Source of the DNA: VRUE01 sp963702035
GTDB lineage: Bacteria; Actinomycetota; Thermoleophilia; Solirubrobacterales; 70-9
Direction: 5' to 3'
Assembly (NCBI GenBank): GCA_963702035.1
Contig: OY969700.1
Span: forward strand, 1,860,001-1,924,000
Length of the DNA: 64,000 bases
The notes under the pieces were generated by a model, which did not search any database, was not told where the DNA came from, and saw only the letters and a list, made by a program, of their open reading frames with translations. The translations under genes and the position numbers were made by a program. Shown here piece after piece: positions 42,211-50,898 of this stretch (position 1 is the first letter of the stretch; every line of letters starts with the position of its first letter).

Positions 42211-43541
42211 GGAGCGCCGCCCGAAACCGGGAGCTCGTCGCCCTGATCCCGGTCGCCCTGCTGCTCAGCGCCGGCTTCGCCGCGGTCTTCGCCCAGGAGA
42301 ACGCCCGTCTCGGCAACCTCAGCCTCGTCTACGGCGCCTACTTTCTCGCCGTCTGCGTCGCCACGCACGTCTTCCTGCGGATGCGCCTTCCAAACGCCGA
42401 CCCCTACCTCTTCCCGCTGGTCGCGCTGCTGACCGCGTTCGGCCTGGTGATGGTCTACCGGATCGACGAGGGCCTGGCCCGCGACCAGGCCAACTGGTTC
42501 GTGCTCGGCCTGGTCCTCTTCGCGCTGACGATCCAGCTGCTGCGCGACTACGACGTGCTCGAGCGCTACCGCTACACGATCGCCGCGGTCGGCCTGCTGC
42601 TGCTGCTGGCGCCGCGGTTGCCCGGCGTCGGCGAACAGGTCAACGGCGCCTACCTCGGCGTCAAGCTCGGCCCGCTCGCCTTCCAGCCGGCTGAGTTCTC
42701 GAAGATCTGCATCGTCATCTTCCTCGCCAGTTACCTGCGCGAGAACCGCGAGGTGCTGATCGTCGGCGCGCGCCGCGTCATGGGGGTGACGCTGCCGCCG
42801 CTCAAGCACCTCGGGCCGCTGCTGGTCGTCTGGGGGGCATCGATGTTCATGCTCGTCTTCATCCGCGACCTCGGCAGCTCGCTGATGTTCTTCGCCGCCT
42901 TCCTCGCCCTGCTCTACGTGGCGACCGGGCGCTTCTCCTTCGTCGTCATCGGCATGGCGCTCTTCCTGGCCGGCGCCTGGTTCTTCGCCTCGACCGTGCC
43001 GCACGTCCACGAGCGGGTCGACATCTGGCTCAACCCCTACCACGACCCGACCGGAAGCGGGTACCAGATCCTCCAGTCGATCTTCGCCCAGGCCGACGGC
43101 GGCCTCTTCGGCAAGGGCTTCGGGCAGGCGCTGATCACGATCCCCGGCACCCACGCCGCGCTGCTGCCGGCGGCGCAGACCGACACGATCTACTCGCTGA
43201 TCGTCAACGAGCTGGGCCTCTTCGGCGCCTGCGCCGTGGTGCTCATCTACCTGCTGATCGCGGCGCGCGGCTTCAAGATCGCTCTGCTCGCCGACGACGG
43301 CTTCTCGAAGCTGCTCGCCACCGGCCTCACCGCCGTCTTCGCGATCCAGGCCTTCGTGATCATCGGCGGCGTCACCAGGGTGATCCCGCTGACCGGCGTC
43401 ACCCTGCCCTTCATCAGCTACGGCGGCAGCTCGATCGTCGCCAACTTCGTCCTCCTGGCGCTGCTCCTGCTGATCTCCGACCGGGCGCGCCGCGAGGCGA
43501 CGGCACCGCGCGGCGGCTTCGCTCTGGAAGGCGGTGCGTGA
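42207..43541 (+). CDS. rodA: FtsW/RodA/SpoVE-family peptidoglycan glycosyltransferase
   Basis: A 444-residue SEDS polymerase with ten or so helices. Motifs: LGPLAFQPAEFSKICIVIFLASYL, LGSSLMFFAAFLALLYVATGR, GYQILQSIFAQADGGLFGKGFGQ, LPAAQTDTIYSLIVNELG and LTGVTLPFISYGGSSIVANF. Paired with the class B PBP gene that overlaps it by eight bases. By the mycobacterial order fhaA-fhaB-pstP-rodA-pbpA-pknB the name rodA is used; ftsW cannot be excluded. Confidence 0.93.
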   Translation: MRSAARNRELVALIPVALLLSAGFAAVFAQENARLGNLSLVYGAYFLAVCVATHVFLRMRLPNADPYLFPLVALLTAFGLVMVYRIDEGLARDQANWFVLGLVLFALTIQLLRDYDVLERYRYTIAAVGLLLLLAPRLPGVGEQVNGAYLGVKLGPLAFQPAEFSKICIVIFLASYLRENREVLIVGARRVMGVTLPPLKHLGPLLVVWGASMFMLVFIRDLGSSLMFFAAFLALLYVATGRFSFVVIGMALFLAGAWFFASTVPHVHERVDIWLNPYHDPTGSGYQILQSIFAQADGGLFGKGFGQALITIPGTHAALLPAAQTDTIYSLIVNELGLFGACAVVLIYLLIAARGFKIALLADDGFSKLLATGLTAVFAIQAFVIIGGVTRVIPLTGVTLPFISYGGSSIVANFVLLALLLLISDRARREATAPRGGFALEGGA

Positions 43542-45006
43542 GGGGATGAACCGCCAGATCGTCCAGCTCTTCGGCCTGATCGTCGTCCTCTTCGCGGTGC
43601 TGATCGGCTTCACGTCCTGGTGGGCGGTCTTCGACGCGAAGGCGCTCAAGGACAAGGAAGCCAACAAGCGCCCGTTGCTCGAGCAACAGCAGATCAAGCG
43701 CGGCCGCATCCTTGCCGCCGACGGGACCGTGCTCGCCCGCTCGGTGGCCAAGGGCCACGGCGAGGGCCTGCGCTACGTGCGCCGCTACCCGGAGGGCTCG
43801 CTCTACGGGCACCCGATCGGCTACAGCTTCGTGCGCCAGGGCGACAGCGAGTTCGAGAAGTACCACAACGACGAACTCGTCGGCAACGAATCCGAATTCG
43901 GCTCGATCCTCGACCAGCTCCTGGGCCGCAACCAGGAAGGCGACGACATCGTCACCAACATCGATCCCGAAGCGCAGCGGGTGGCGATGGCCGCTCTCCA
44001 GGAACAGGGCTTCGGCGCCGTGGTCGCGATCGAGCCGAGTAGCGGCAGGATCAAGGTGCTCGCCTCGAACCCGCCCTACGACCCCAACCGGGTTCCCTAC
44101 GAACTCAAGAAGCTGAACGAAAACGAAGTCGAATCGCCGCTGGTCGATCGTGGCACCCAGGGCCAGCACCCGCCCGGGTCGACCTTCAAGGTGGTGACCG
44201 CCGCCGCCGGCCTCGACAGCGGCGCGATCACGCCGGAAACCACGATCGACGCGCCGGGCGAACTCGACGTCCAGGGGCAGCCACTGCAGAACGACTTCAC
44301 CCAGAACTTCGGCCCGATCGCCCTCGACACGGCGCTGACCAACTCGGTCAACACCTGGTTCGCCCAGCTCGGCGAACAGATCGGCGAGGAAACGATGTTC
44401 GAATACATGGACCGCTTCGGCTTCAACTCGATCCCGGCGATCGACCTGCCCGAAGATCAGGTCTATCCGAGCGGCGTCTTCGAAGCTGGGCGGCTGCTCG
44501 GTCGCAACGACCCGATCGACATCGCCCGCGTCGCGATCGGCCAGGAGCGCCTCCTGGTCACGCCGCTGCAGATGGCCGAGGTCGCCGCCGCGGTCGCCGA
44601 CGACGGCAGCCTGATGAAGCCGCGGATCTGGAGCCGCGTCGTCGACCCCGACGGCCGCGTCGTCAAGCGGCTCGACCCGTCCCAGTACAGCCACCCGATC
44701 GACTCCCAGACCGCGGCCGAGCTGACCACCGCGATGGAAGGCGTCGTCAGCGAAGGGACCGGCACCAACGCGGCGATCCCCGGCGTGCCGGTCGCCGGCA
44801 AGACCGGCACCGCGGAAACGCCCGGCAACGAAAGCTGCGGCGGCGGCACCGAAGAGAACCAGGCATGGTTCATCGGCTTTGCCCCGGCCGACAACCCCAA
44901 GATCGCGATTGCCGCGACGGTCGAATGCACGACCGCCTTCGGCAACGACGCGGCGGCCCCGATCTTTCGCGACGTCGCTGAAACCATTCTCAACGGAGGG
45001 AGCTGA
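43534..45006 (+). CDS. pbpA: class B penicillin-binding protein (transpeptidase)
   Basis: A 490-residue peptidoglycan transpeptidase. One N-terminal helix (LFGLIVVLFAVLIGFTSWW), a dimerisation domain (GRILAADGTVLA) and a transpeptidase domain with HPPGSTFKVVTA (Ser-x-x-Lys), LTNSVNTWFAQLG (SxN) and VAGKTGTAETP (KTG). The partner of the SEDS protein just upstream. Glu is predominantly GAA in the outer domain. Two bases precede the kinase start. Confidence 0.94.
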   Translation: MREGMNRQIVQLFGLIVVLFAVLIGFTSWWAVFDAKALKDKEANKRPLLEQQQIKRGRILAADGTVLARSVAKGHGEGLRYVRRYPEGSLYGHPIGYSFVRQGDSEFEKYHNDELVGNESEFGSILDQLLGRNQEGDDIVTNIDPEAQRVAMAALQEQGFGAVVAIEPSSGRIKVLASNPPYDPNRVPYELKKLNENEVESPLVDRGTQGQHPPGSTFKVVTAAAGLDSGAITPETTIDAPGELDVQGQPLQNDFTQNFGPIALDTALTNSVNTWFAQLGEQIGEETMFEYMDRFGFNSIPAIDLPEDQVYPSGVFEAGRLLGRNDPIDIARVAIGQERLLVTPLQMAEVAAAVADDGSLMKPRIWSRVVDPDGRVVKRLDPSQYSHPIDSQTAAELTTAMEGVVSEGTGTNAAIPGVPVAGKTGTAETPGNESCGGGTEENQAWFIGFAPADNPKIAIAATVECTTAFGNDAAAPIFRDVAETILNGGS

Positions 45007-45008
45007 CA

Positions 45009-46868
45009 GTGCCGCCTGAAGTTGGCGAGGGAAGCACAATCGACGGCCGCTACAAGTTGCTGCGCCGGATCGGTTCGGGGGGGATGGCAGACGTCTGGCT
45101 CGCCGAGGATCCGCACCTGCAGCGCCGCGTCGCGCTGAAGATCCTGCACCGCCGCTTCGCCCAGGACCGCGAGTTCGTCGAGCGTTTCCGCCGCGAGGCG
45201 GAGGCGGCCGCCGGCCTCTCGCACCCCAACATCGTCGCCGTCTTCGATCGCGGCGACATCGAAGGCACCTACTACATCGCGATGCAGCTGCTCGAGGGGC
45301 GGTCGCTGAAGCAGCTGATCGACGGGGGGTTGACGCCGGAACAGTCGGTCGGGCTGATCCGCCAGGTGCTCGAGGCGGCCGGCTTCGCGCACCGCAACGG
45401 GGTCGTGCACCGTGACCTGAAGCCGCAGAACGTGATCGTCGACGACGAGGGCAAGGCGACGGTCACCGACTTCGGCATCGCCCGCGCCGGCGCCTCGGAG
45501 ATCACCCAGGCGGGCTCGGTGATGGGGACCCCGCACTACCTCTCTCCCGAGCAGGCCCAGGGTCAGGCCGTGACCGCCGTCTCCGACCTCTACTCGATCG
45601 GCGTGATCCTCTACGAGGCCCTCGCGGGCCGCGTCCCGTTCGAGGCCGACTCGGCGATCGCGATCGCGATGAAGCAGGTCTCGCACACACCGCAGCGGCC
45701 GAGCTCGATCAACCCCGCGGTCTCGCCGGCCCTCGACGCGGTCGTGATGCGGGCGCTCGCGAAGGATCCGGGTCAGCGCTTCCAGAGCGCCGACGCCTTC
45801 ATCGCGGCGCTGGACGCAGCGCTGCGCAATCCTGGCGCCGCGGGCGGCAGCACCGCTGCCTTTGCCCCTTTGCCGCCCCCGGTCGTCGTCGCCGGCGAGG
45901 ACGCGCTCGACCCCGAGGACGAGGACCGCGGGCGGAGGAAGTGGATCTGGCTCGCCCTCGCCGCGGTGCTGATCGGTGCCCTGCTCGGCTTTGCCCTGAC
46001 CCGCGACACGACGACCGATGTCCCCGCCGTGACCAGCAATCCGCTGAATGTGGCCATCGCGGTGCTCGAACAGAACGGGTTCAAGGTCGGCGCGATCACC
46101 CGCGTGCAGCGCGAAGTGGCTGTCAACACGGTGCTGGAGCAGGACCCCCCGGCGGGCAGCGCCTCGCTCGATTGCGCCTTCCTCAGCTTCTTCTGCTCGA
46201 AGCCGAAGGTGGCGCTGACGGTCAGCGCCGGCCCCGGCAGCGCCAATGTCCCCGGGGGCCTCGCGAGCCTGAGCCAGGAAGAAGCGGAAGAAAAGCTGGA
46301 AGAAGCGGGCTTCGAAGTGCAGACCGAAATGGCCAACTCCGACCAGGTCGAAGCCGGCCTGGTGATCCGCTCCGAACCGGGCGGAGGGACGACCGCGACC
46401 CGCGGCTCTACGGTCGTCCTCACGGTCTCCAAGGGCCAGAAGCTGGCCAAGGTGCCTGTGCTGGTCGGCACGCAGCGCTCGGTCGCGGTGCAGCAGATCC
46501 GCGGCCGCGGCCTCACTCCCGGCGTCGAAGAAGAAGAAAGCGCCAAGCCCGCCGGCGAGGTGATCCGCCAGGCGCCCAGCGCCGGCTCTGAGCTGCCCCG
46601 CGGCTCGTCGGTCTCGATCGTCGTCTCCAAGGGCGAAAAGAAGACGAAGGTACCGAACGTGATCGGCAAGGAAAGGCGCGAAGCGGTGGAAGCGCTGCGC
46701 GGCGCCGGCCTGGCGCCGACCGTCGAAGAAGAAGAAACCGAAGTCGCCCAGCAGGCCGGCCGGGTCACCGATCAGTTCCCCACGCCCGGCTCCGAAGTCG
46801 AACCCGGCTCCGAAGTGACCGTGATCGTCGGCAAGCCGGCCAAGGAAAGCGAAGCGGGAGCCGAATGA
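45009..46868 (+). CDS. pknB: PknB-type serine/threonine kinase with four PASTA repeats
   Basis: A 619-residue kinase. The cytoplasmic domain has IGSGGMADVWLAED, VALKILH, VVHRDLKPQNVIV, VTDFGIARAG and MGTPHYLSPEQAQG; then a helix (KWIWLALAAVLIGALLGFAL) and four PASTA domains (starting near VPAVTSNPL, VPGGLASLS, VPVLVGTQR and VPNVIGKER), which sense muropeptides or lipid II. The first PASTA has an insertion with two Cys (DCAFLSFFCSK). Hand count of Glu codons: 16 GAG and 3 GAA before the helix, 3 GAG and 31 GAA after it. GTG start; the stop overlaps ddl. Confidence 0.95.
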   Translation: MPPEVGEGSTIDGRYKLLRRIGSGGMADVWLAEDPHLQRRVALKILHRRFAQDREFVERFRREAEAAAGLSHPNIVAVFDRGDIEGTYYIAMQLLEGRSLKQLIDGGLTPEQSVGLIRQVLEAAGFAHRNGVVHRDLKPQNVIVDDEGKATVTDFGIARAGASEITQAGSVMGTPHYLSPEQAQGQAVTAVSDLYSIGVILYEALAGRVPFEADSAIAIAMKQVSHTPQRPSSINPAVSPALDAVVMRALAKDPGQRFQSADAFIAALDAALRNPGAAGGSTAAFAPLPPPVVVAGEDALDPEDEDRGRRKWIWLALAAVLIGALLGFALTRDTTTDVPAVTSNPLNVAIAVLEQNGFKVGAITRVQREVAVNTVLEQDPPAGSASLDCAFLSFFCSKPKVALTVSAGPGSANVPGGLASLSQEEAEEKLEEAGFEVQTEMANSDQVEAGLVIRSEPGGGTTATRGSTVVLTVSKGQKLAKVPVLVGTQRSVAVQQIRGRGLTPGVEEEESAKPAGEVIRQAPSAGSELPRGSSVSIVVSKGEKKTKVPNVIGKERREAVEALRGAGLAPTVEEEETEVAQQAGRVTDQFPTPGSEVEPGSEVTVIVGKPAKESEAGAE

Positions 46869-47833
46869 GGGTCGCGGTCCTCTGCGGCGGGCGCTCCTCC
46901 GAGCACGATGTCTCGCTGCGCTCGGGCGAGGCGGTTGTGGGCGGGCTCGAACAGGGCGGGCACGAGGCGCTGCTGGTGACGATCGCGCGCGACGGCGGCT
47001 GGAGCTACCGCGGCGCCCCGGTCGAGCTGCTGCCCGCCGCCGGTCTCTTCGACGTCGACGTCGCCTTCCCGGCGCTGCACGGCCCCTTCGGCGAGGACGG
47101 CAGCGTCCAGGGGGTGCTCGAGTGGCTCGACGTCCCCTACGTCGGCTCCGACGTGCTCGGCGCGGCGATCTGCATGGACAAGCTGACCCTGAAGCGCCTC
47201 TTTGCCCAGGCGGGCCTGCCGCAGGTCGATTTCGTCGGCGTGGGGGAGCGCGGCTGGCGCGAGCGCTGCGAGGCGATGGGCCTGCCGCTCTGGGTCAAGC
47301 CGTCGCGGCTCGGCTCGAGCGTCGGCATCAGCAAGGTCGAGAGCCCGGGGGAGGAGCTCGACGCGGCGGTCGACCTCGCCCTGCGCCACGACCCACGCGT
47401 GATCGTCGAGGCGCACGCCGGAGGCCGCGAGGTCGAGTGCTCGCTGCTCGGCAACGAGCGGCCCGAGGTCTCGCTGCCGGGCGAGGTCGTCGCCCACGGC
47501 GAGTGGTACGACTACGAGACCAAGTACAGCGACGGGGGCATGGAGCTGATCGTCCCGGCGGCGCTCGGCGACGAGCAGACGGCCCGCATCGGCGAGCTCG
47601 CCGCCGAGGCCTTCCAGCTCGGCGGCTGTGCCGGCCTAGCCCGCTGCGACTTCTTCGTCGAGCCCGACGGCAGGGTCCTCGTCAACGAGATCAACACCAT
47701 GCCCGGCTTCACCGAGACCAGCGTCTACGCCAAGCTCTGGGAGGCAAGCGGCCTCGCCTACCCGGACCTATGCGACCGCCTACTCAAGCTGGCGATAGAG
47801 CGCCACACCAAAGCCCGCTCACACGAGTTCTGA
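46865..47833 (+). CDS. ddl: D-alanine--D-alanine ligase (second of two)
   Basis: A 322-residue ATP-grasp ligase with standard Ddl motifs: LCGGRSSEHDVSLRSG, ALHGPFGEDGSVQGVLEWLDVPYVGS, MDKLTLKRLF, WVKPSRLGSSVGISKV, YDYETKYSDGG and NEINTMPGFTETS. It matches canonical Ddl better (GSS loop, MDK) than the copy at 18976, so this is the likelier peptidoglycan enzyme. ATG overlaps the pknB stop. Convergent with the next gene, one base between stops. Confidence 0.94.
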   Translation: MRVAVLCGGRSSEHDVSLRSGEAVVGGLEQGGHEALLVTIARDGGWSYRGAPVELLPAAGLFDVDVAFPALHGPFGEDGSVQGVLEWLDVPYVGSDVLGAAICMDKLTLKRLFAQAGLPQVDFVGVGERGWRERCEAMGLPLWVKPSRLGSSVGISKVESPGEELDAAVDLALRHDPRVIVEAHAGGREVECSLLGNERPEVSLPGEVVAHGEWYDYETKYSDGGMELIVPAALGDEQTARIGELAAEAFQLGGCAGLARCDFFVEPDGRVLVNEINTMPGFTETSVYAKLWEASGLAYPDLCDRLLKLAIERHTKARSHEF

Positions 47834-47834
47834 G

Positions 47835-48653
47835 TCAGCAATCGTCGGGAAAGCTGAGCTCGATGTCTGCGGAGGTAAGCCGCAGGGTTCTTTCGTTCAT
47901 TTCGTCGTATAGGAGAACCCTGCTGCTGTCCTGGCCCAGGTAGGTAAGTCGGTGACAGCCGGGCAATTTCATCGGCGCAGGGTTGCGCTTCCAAATGACC
48001 ATGGCATGGTGCTCATGCCATGGGAAAAACGGGCTGTCGGCGACAAACCCGCCCTTTACGTCAGCTGCACTCGGCCCAGCTGCGACTACGGAGATGATGA
48101 GGAGCATGAAGATGCTGAACCCCAGCCCTCCAAGCGCAACAACAGGGCCGAGTCGACGTGCTCGCCGTTCAGCGAACTCTCTCTCCCGTTTTGCCTCACC
48201 CTTGAACATGATTCGAGGTAAGAAGAGCCCGAATATTGCGATCATGGCCGGAATCGCAAGTAACCACACGTTGATGACTAGTGCAGCGCCAATCGTCAGG
48301 ATGCCGACCACTCCGATGGAGTAGGCGAAGAGGATCCTGGATCGTCCGAGACCCTGCAAGCTGACGGTTCGCATCGTCACCAACAGCGGATAGAGGAGGA
48401 GGAAGTAGCCCAGGGCCCAGGCTATTCCCAAGATTGCGTAGAACGACAGGAGCTGAGCCGACTGCTGGAGGACGACATCGATATTGCCGAAGCCAGCATT
48501 GTCGGCGGTCGCTCCGAAATGCCGGTAGAAGAGTTCGGCTGGAACCCGCAGCTCGACGTAGACGACCAAGGCGAGCCCACCCAGGATGGATAGAGGATTG
48601 GCCACCGCCCAGTCGCGCAATTTACGGCCTATAGTGGAGTCCTTCCCAACCAC
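47835..48653 (-). CDS. polytopic membrane protein, function unknown
   Basis: A 272-residue protein with about five hydrophobic segments: SILGGLALVVYV, AILGIAWALGYFLLLYPLLV, FAYSIGVVGILTIGAALVINVWLLAI, MIAIFGLFLPRIMF and VALGGLGFSIFMLLIISVVAAG. A basic charged loop (KREREFAERRARRLG) and a C-terminal outer domain (ADSPFFPWHEHHAMVIWKRN) follow. No family recognised. GTG or ATG near 48653 as start. First gene of the accessory-looking region. Confidence 0.7.
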   Translation of the reverse strand: MVGKDSTIGRKLRDWAVANPLSILGGLALVVYVELRVPAELFYRHFGATADNAGFGNIDVVLQQSAQLLSFYAILGIAWALGYFLLLYPLLVTMRTVSLQGLGRSRILFAYSIGVVGILTIGAALVINVWLLAIPAMIAIFGLFLPRIMFKGEAKREREFAERRARRLGPVVALGGLGFSIFMLLIISVVAAGPSAADVKGGFVADSPFFPWHEHHAMVIWKRNPAPMKLPGCHRLTYLGQDSSRVLLYDEMNERTLRLTSADIELSFPDDC

Positions 48654-48667
48654 TCGAGGTTTAGTCT

Positions 48668-48760
48668 AGATCAGTTGAGCAGTTGATGTCGCCGATCTCG
48701 ATCTGGGAGCGATCTTCCGGTGGCGGCCCGGTAAGCCTTGTTGAACCAGGGCAGCCGTTT
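48668..48760 (-). pseudogene. remnant of the C-terminal tail of a kinase like that at 59849
   Basis: On the minus strand this reads PWFNKAYRA and then, one frame over, RSQIEIGDIN, matching LLWFTKASSARDQEGRYQIEISDIKLLG-type residues at the end of the 59849-61363 kinase. The switch of frame between the two parts and the lack of the rest of the gene mark it as decayed. Confidence 0.45.
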
Positions 48761-48794
48761 GGTCAGTTTGGTGATCGAGCCCCACCCGAACTCC

Positions 48795-49337
48795 TTACGA
48801 GTTCTGAGGGTATGCTCCGGAACTCTCCAGCCAGGTGAGGGCACTGCGAATCAAATCGGGTGCGGCAGCTCGGAGCAATTCGACAGCTTCGCGCACCTCG
48901 TCGGCATCGATGTCTGGTGAGGCGTGTTGGACCCGACCCTCGAAGCTGAATAGCTCATGAAGGTGGGATGCTTGTTCCACCGTAATCCCTCCGTCTTGGC
49001 GTACGGCATCGATGGTCTCCTTCGTCCGGGACCTCTTGCGCGATGCTATGCCTATCAGATAGGCGCCGGTCTTCAAGAGCTCGATGTAGTTGTTGACGAA
49101 GGTCGAATAACAGCCGGTCAGCCCGTTGCGAGCGACAATGTCCAGCGGGTCATGTGAATCGAACACGTGTCGCCACGTTTCAGGATCAAGATGCTTTCCG
49201 CTGATCGCGGCGACCGCTTGGTCAAGCCCGATGCGGTGTTCTGCGAGGCTCTCGATGCGTTGCGCTAGGCGCGCGGTCTGCACGCGAGCCTGGTTGGCGG
49301 TCAGCGATCGTTGCTCCCTCTTGCGTTCCGCAGCCAT
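48795..49337 (-). CDS. partner of a nucleotidyltransferase, possibly HEPN/HepT-like
   Basis: A 180-residue helical protein whose ATG overlaps the stop of the nucleotidyltransferase gene. Such two-gene units are usually MNT/HEPN toxin-antitoxin or substrate-binding pairs. The central RNGLTGCYSTFVNNYIEL resembles the HEPN helix with the R-x-x-x-H motif, but the His is absent (RNGLTGC), so RNase activity cannot be assumed. N-terminal start at MAAERKREQRS. Confidence 0.65.
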   Translation of the reverse strand: MAAERKREQRSLTANQARVQTARLAQRIESLAEHRIGLDQAVAAISGKHLDPETWRHVFDSHDPLDIVARNGLTGCYSTFVNNYIELLKTGAYLIGIASRKRSRTKETIDAVRQDGGITVEQASHLHELFSFEGRVQHASPDIDADEVREAVELLRAAAPDLIRSALTWLESSGAYPQNS

Positions 49338-49891
49338 CAAACCTTGGTCAAGCTGTCCAGTGCCGCGGTCGCACCCTTCATCTGACGGCGATAAGAGCGC
49401 ATTGCGCGCTTGTAGATCGCCGGGCGCCGATCGAGCAAACTGGGCCATTCACCGTTGCGGTCAATCATCACACGGCCCTCGTCCAGGGCTTGCAGGAGGA
49501 AGAAGGGATCGCGCCGCTCTGCTCGCTTCAAGTTCGCAACGTCAACCTCGCGGCCGATTCTCCGCTCAAGCCGGATCGCCAGTCGGAGACGGTCCAGCGA
49601 TTCTTCCTCCCTGAAATTCACAAGAAGATCCACGTCGGAAGAGAGGTCGTCGTCACCGCGCGCCATCGAGCCGAAAAGGACCGCAAGGCGGACGCGCGGC
49701 TCGGTACGGAAAGCGGCTCGTAGTTCGCTGAGCAGCCCCCAGTGATCGCGAAGGTATTCGGGCTCCCCGTCAACCAGACGTAGACGCCGAGCACTCAGGC
49801 GGCGAGAGCGCACTGCACCCAGGGCCACTGCGCGCCGCAGCGTTCTCTCGGGTGCATCCAGTTCGGCAGCTAGCTGAGTCACCGTGCCCAC
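49337..49891 (-). CDS. MNT-like nucleotidyltransferase with N-terminal helix-turn-helix
   Basis: A 184-residue protein. An N-terminal DNA-binding-like segment (TQLAAELDAPERTLRRAVALGAV) precedes a minimal nucleotidyltransferase domain with LFGSMARGDDDLSSDVDLLVNF, the GSxARG and DxD motifs of the pol-beta fold. In MNT/HEPN modules the nucleotidyltransferase AMPylates the HEPN toxin. A related N-terminal half without the catalytic motif is found at 53494-53820. GTG/ATG start near 49891. Confidence 0.82.
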   Translation of the reverse strand: MGTVTQLAAELDAPERTLRRAVALGAVRSRRLSARRLRLVDGEPEYLRDHWGLLSELRAAFRTEPRVRLAVLFGSMARGDDDLSSDVDLLVNFREEESLDRLRLAIRLERRIGREVDVANLKRAERRDPFFLLQALDEGRVMIDRNGEWPSLLDRRPAIYKRAMRSYRRQMKGATAALDSLTKV

Positions 49892-49954
49892 AGTCAGATC
49901 CTATCAGGGTGATGTGGCCGTTATAGGCGTAAATCCAGTGACGTTTGGACTCGC

Positions 49955-50170
49955 GTGGTGTCGATACCGCGCGAGTTCGAGGCGCGCGGCTACGCCGCCG
50001 GAACGTCGGTGCTCGTCGAGGAGCTCGAGAGCGGCGAGTTGCGGATCATGCCGACCGAGCAGGTGCGCGATCGGATCCGCGGCATCGGACGGCGTGTGGT
50101 TGACGAGCACGCCGAGGCGCTGCAGATCCTCGCCGAGCACGATCCCGACGACCAGAGCGCCAAGCGGTAG
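49955..50170 (+). CDS. AbrB-like antitoxin of a Doc module
   Basis: A 71-residue protein with SIPREFEARGYAAGTSVLVEELESGELRIMPTEQV, a swapped-hairpin AbrB/MazE-type DNA-binding fold, then a helical C-terminus that would bind the toxin. GTG start. Twelve bases separate its stop from the Doc gene. Confidence 0.65.
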   Translation: MVSIPREFEARGYAAGTSVLVEELESGELRIMPTEQVRDRIRGIGRRVVDEHAEALQILAEHDPDDQSAKR

Positions 50171-50182
50171 ACAGGCCTCCCG

Positions 50183-50577
50183 GTGGAGGAGAACGAGCCG
50201 GTCTACATCGAACTGGCCGATGCGCTGGAGCTCTACGCCGCGATCATCGGTGGAACCACCGGGCAGGCCGCCGACCAGCTTCGTGATCAGGCCGGCCTCG
50301 AGAGCGCGCTGGGGCGACCGCGCAATTACGCCCACTACCAGGAGGCCGACCTCGCGTTGCAGGCTACGGCGCTTGCGCACGGAATCGCCGAGAGCCAGAC
50401 GTTCATCGACGGCAATAAGCGCTTGGCGCTCGTTTCGATGCTCATTTTCTCGAGGTCAACGGCTACGCGGTCAACGCAACGGATCCCGAACTCGCTAATT
50501 GGATCATCAGCCTGAGCGCCGGCACGATCCCCGAGGACCTCGCGGACCTGATCCGCCCTCGGCTGCAAGCGGTCTAG
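50183..50577 (+). pseudogene. Doc/Fic death-on-curing toxin, frameshifted
   Basis: The N-terminal frame gives IELADALELYAAIIGG, HYQEADLALQATALAHGIA and FIDGNKRLALVSMLIF, the Fic/Doc core. After the T-run at 50445-50448 the frame must shift by one to continue as FLEVNGYAVNATDPELANWIISLSAG and stop at 50577; unshifted it ends at 50515 with unrelated residues. One missing T explains it. The motif reads QTFIDGNKR, with Gln where the catalytic His usually stands. Either an inactivated toxin or a sequencing error. Confidence 0.8.
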
Positions 50578-50580
50578 CGG

Positions 50581-50817
50581 TTGGCCATCCGAGCCGGTGT
50601 CCGCCGTCGCTTCGCCCGGCATCAGCTGCGTCACGCCCATGCCGTTGAAATGGCGCGAGAGGGCGCCCCTCTGAACGTGATCCAGCGCCAACTCGGCCAC
50701 GCCGACCTCGGAATCACGTCGGTCTACCTTCAAGGGATTGACAGTGGAGAGATCGTCGATGTCGTCCATGGCCGGCGGGCGCCGGTAATACCGGCCACCG
50801 TTGCGCTGGGTCCGTAG
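50581..50817 (+). pseudogene. C-terminal fragment of a tyrosine recombinase/phage-type integrase
   Basis: A 78-residue stretch equal to the last part of a XerC/D-type integrase: RHQLRHAHAVEMAREG (second Arg with His), VIQRQLGHADLGITSVYLQGI (His and nucleophile Tyr). The catalytic N-terminal portion with the first Arg is missing. Directly downstream of the Doc remnant; a relic of a mobile element. Confidence 0.8.
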
Positions 50818-50898
50818 TCGAACTCGACCAGCAGTCGTTGCCTGCCCACACGCGGTTGCGGAAGTGGGCGGCTAGTGACAGTGTCTTAGGCTCCAGCG

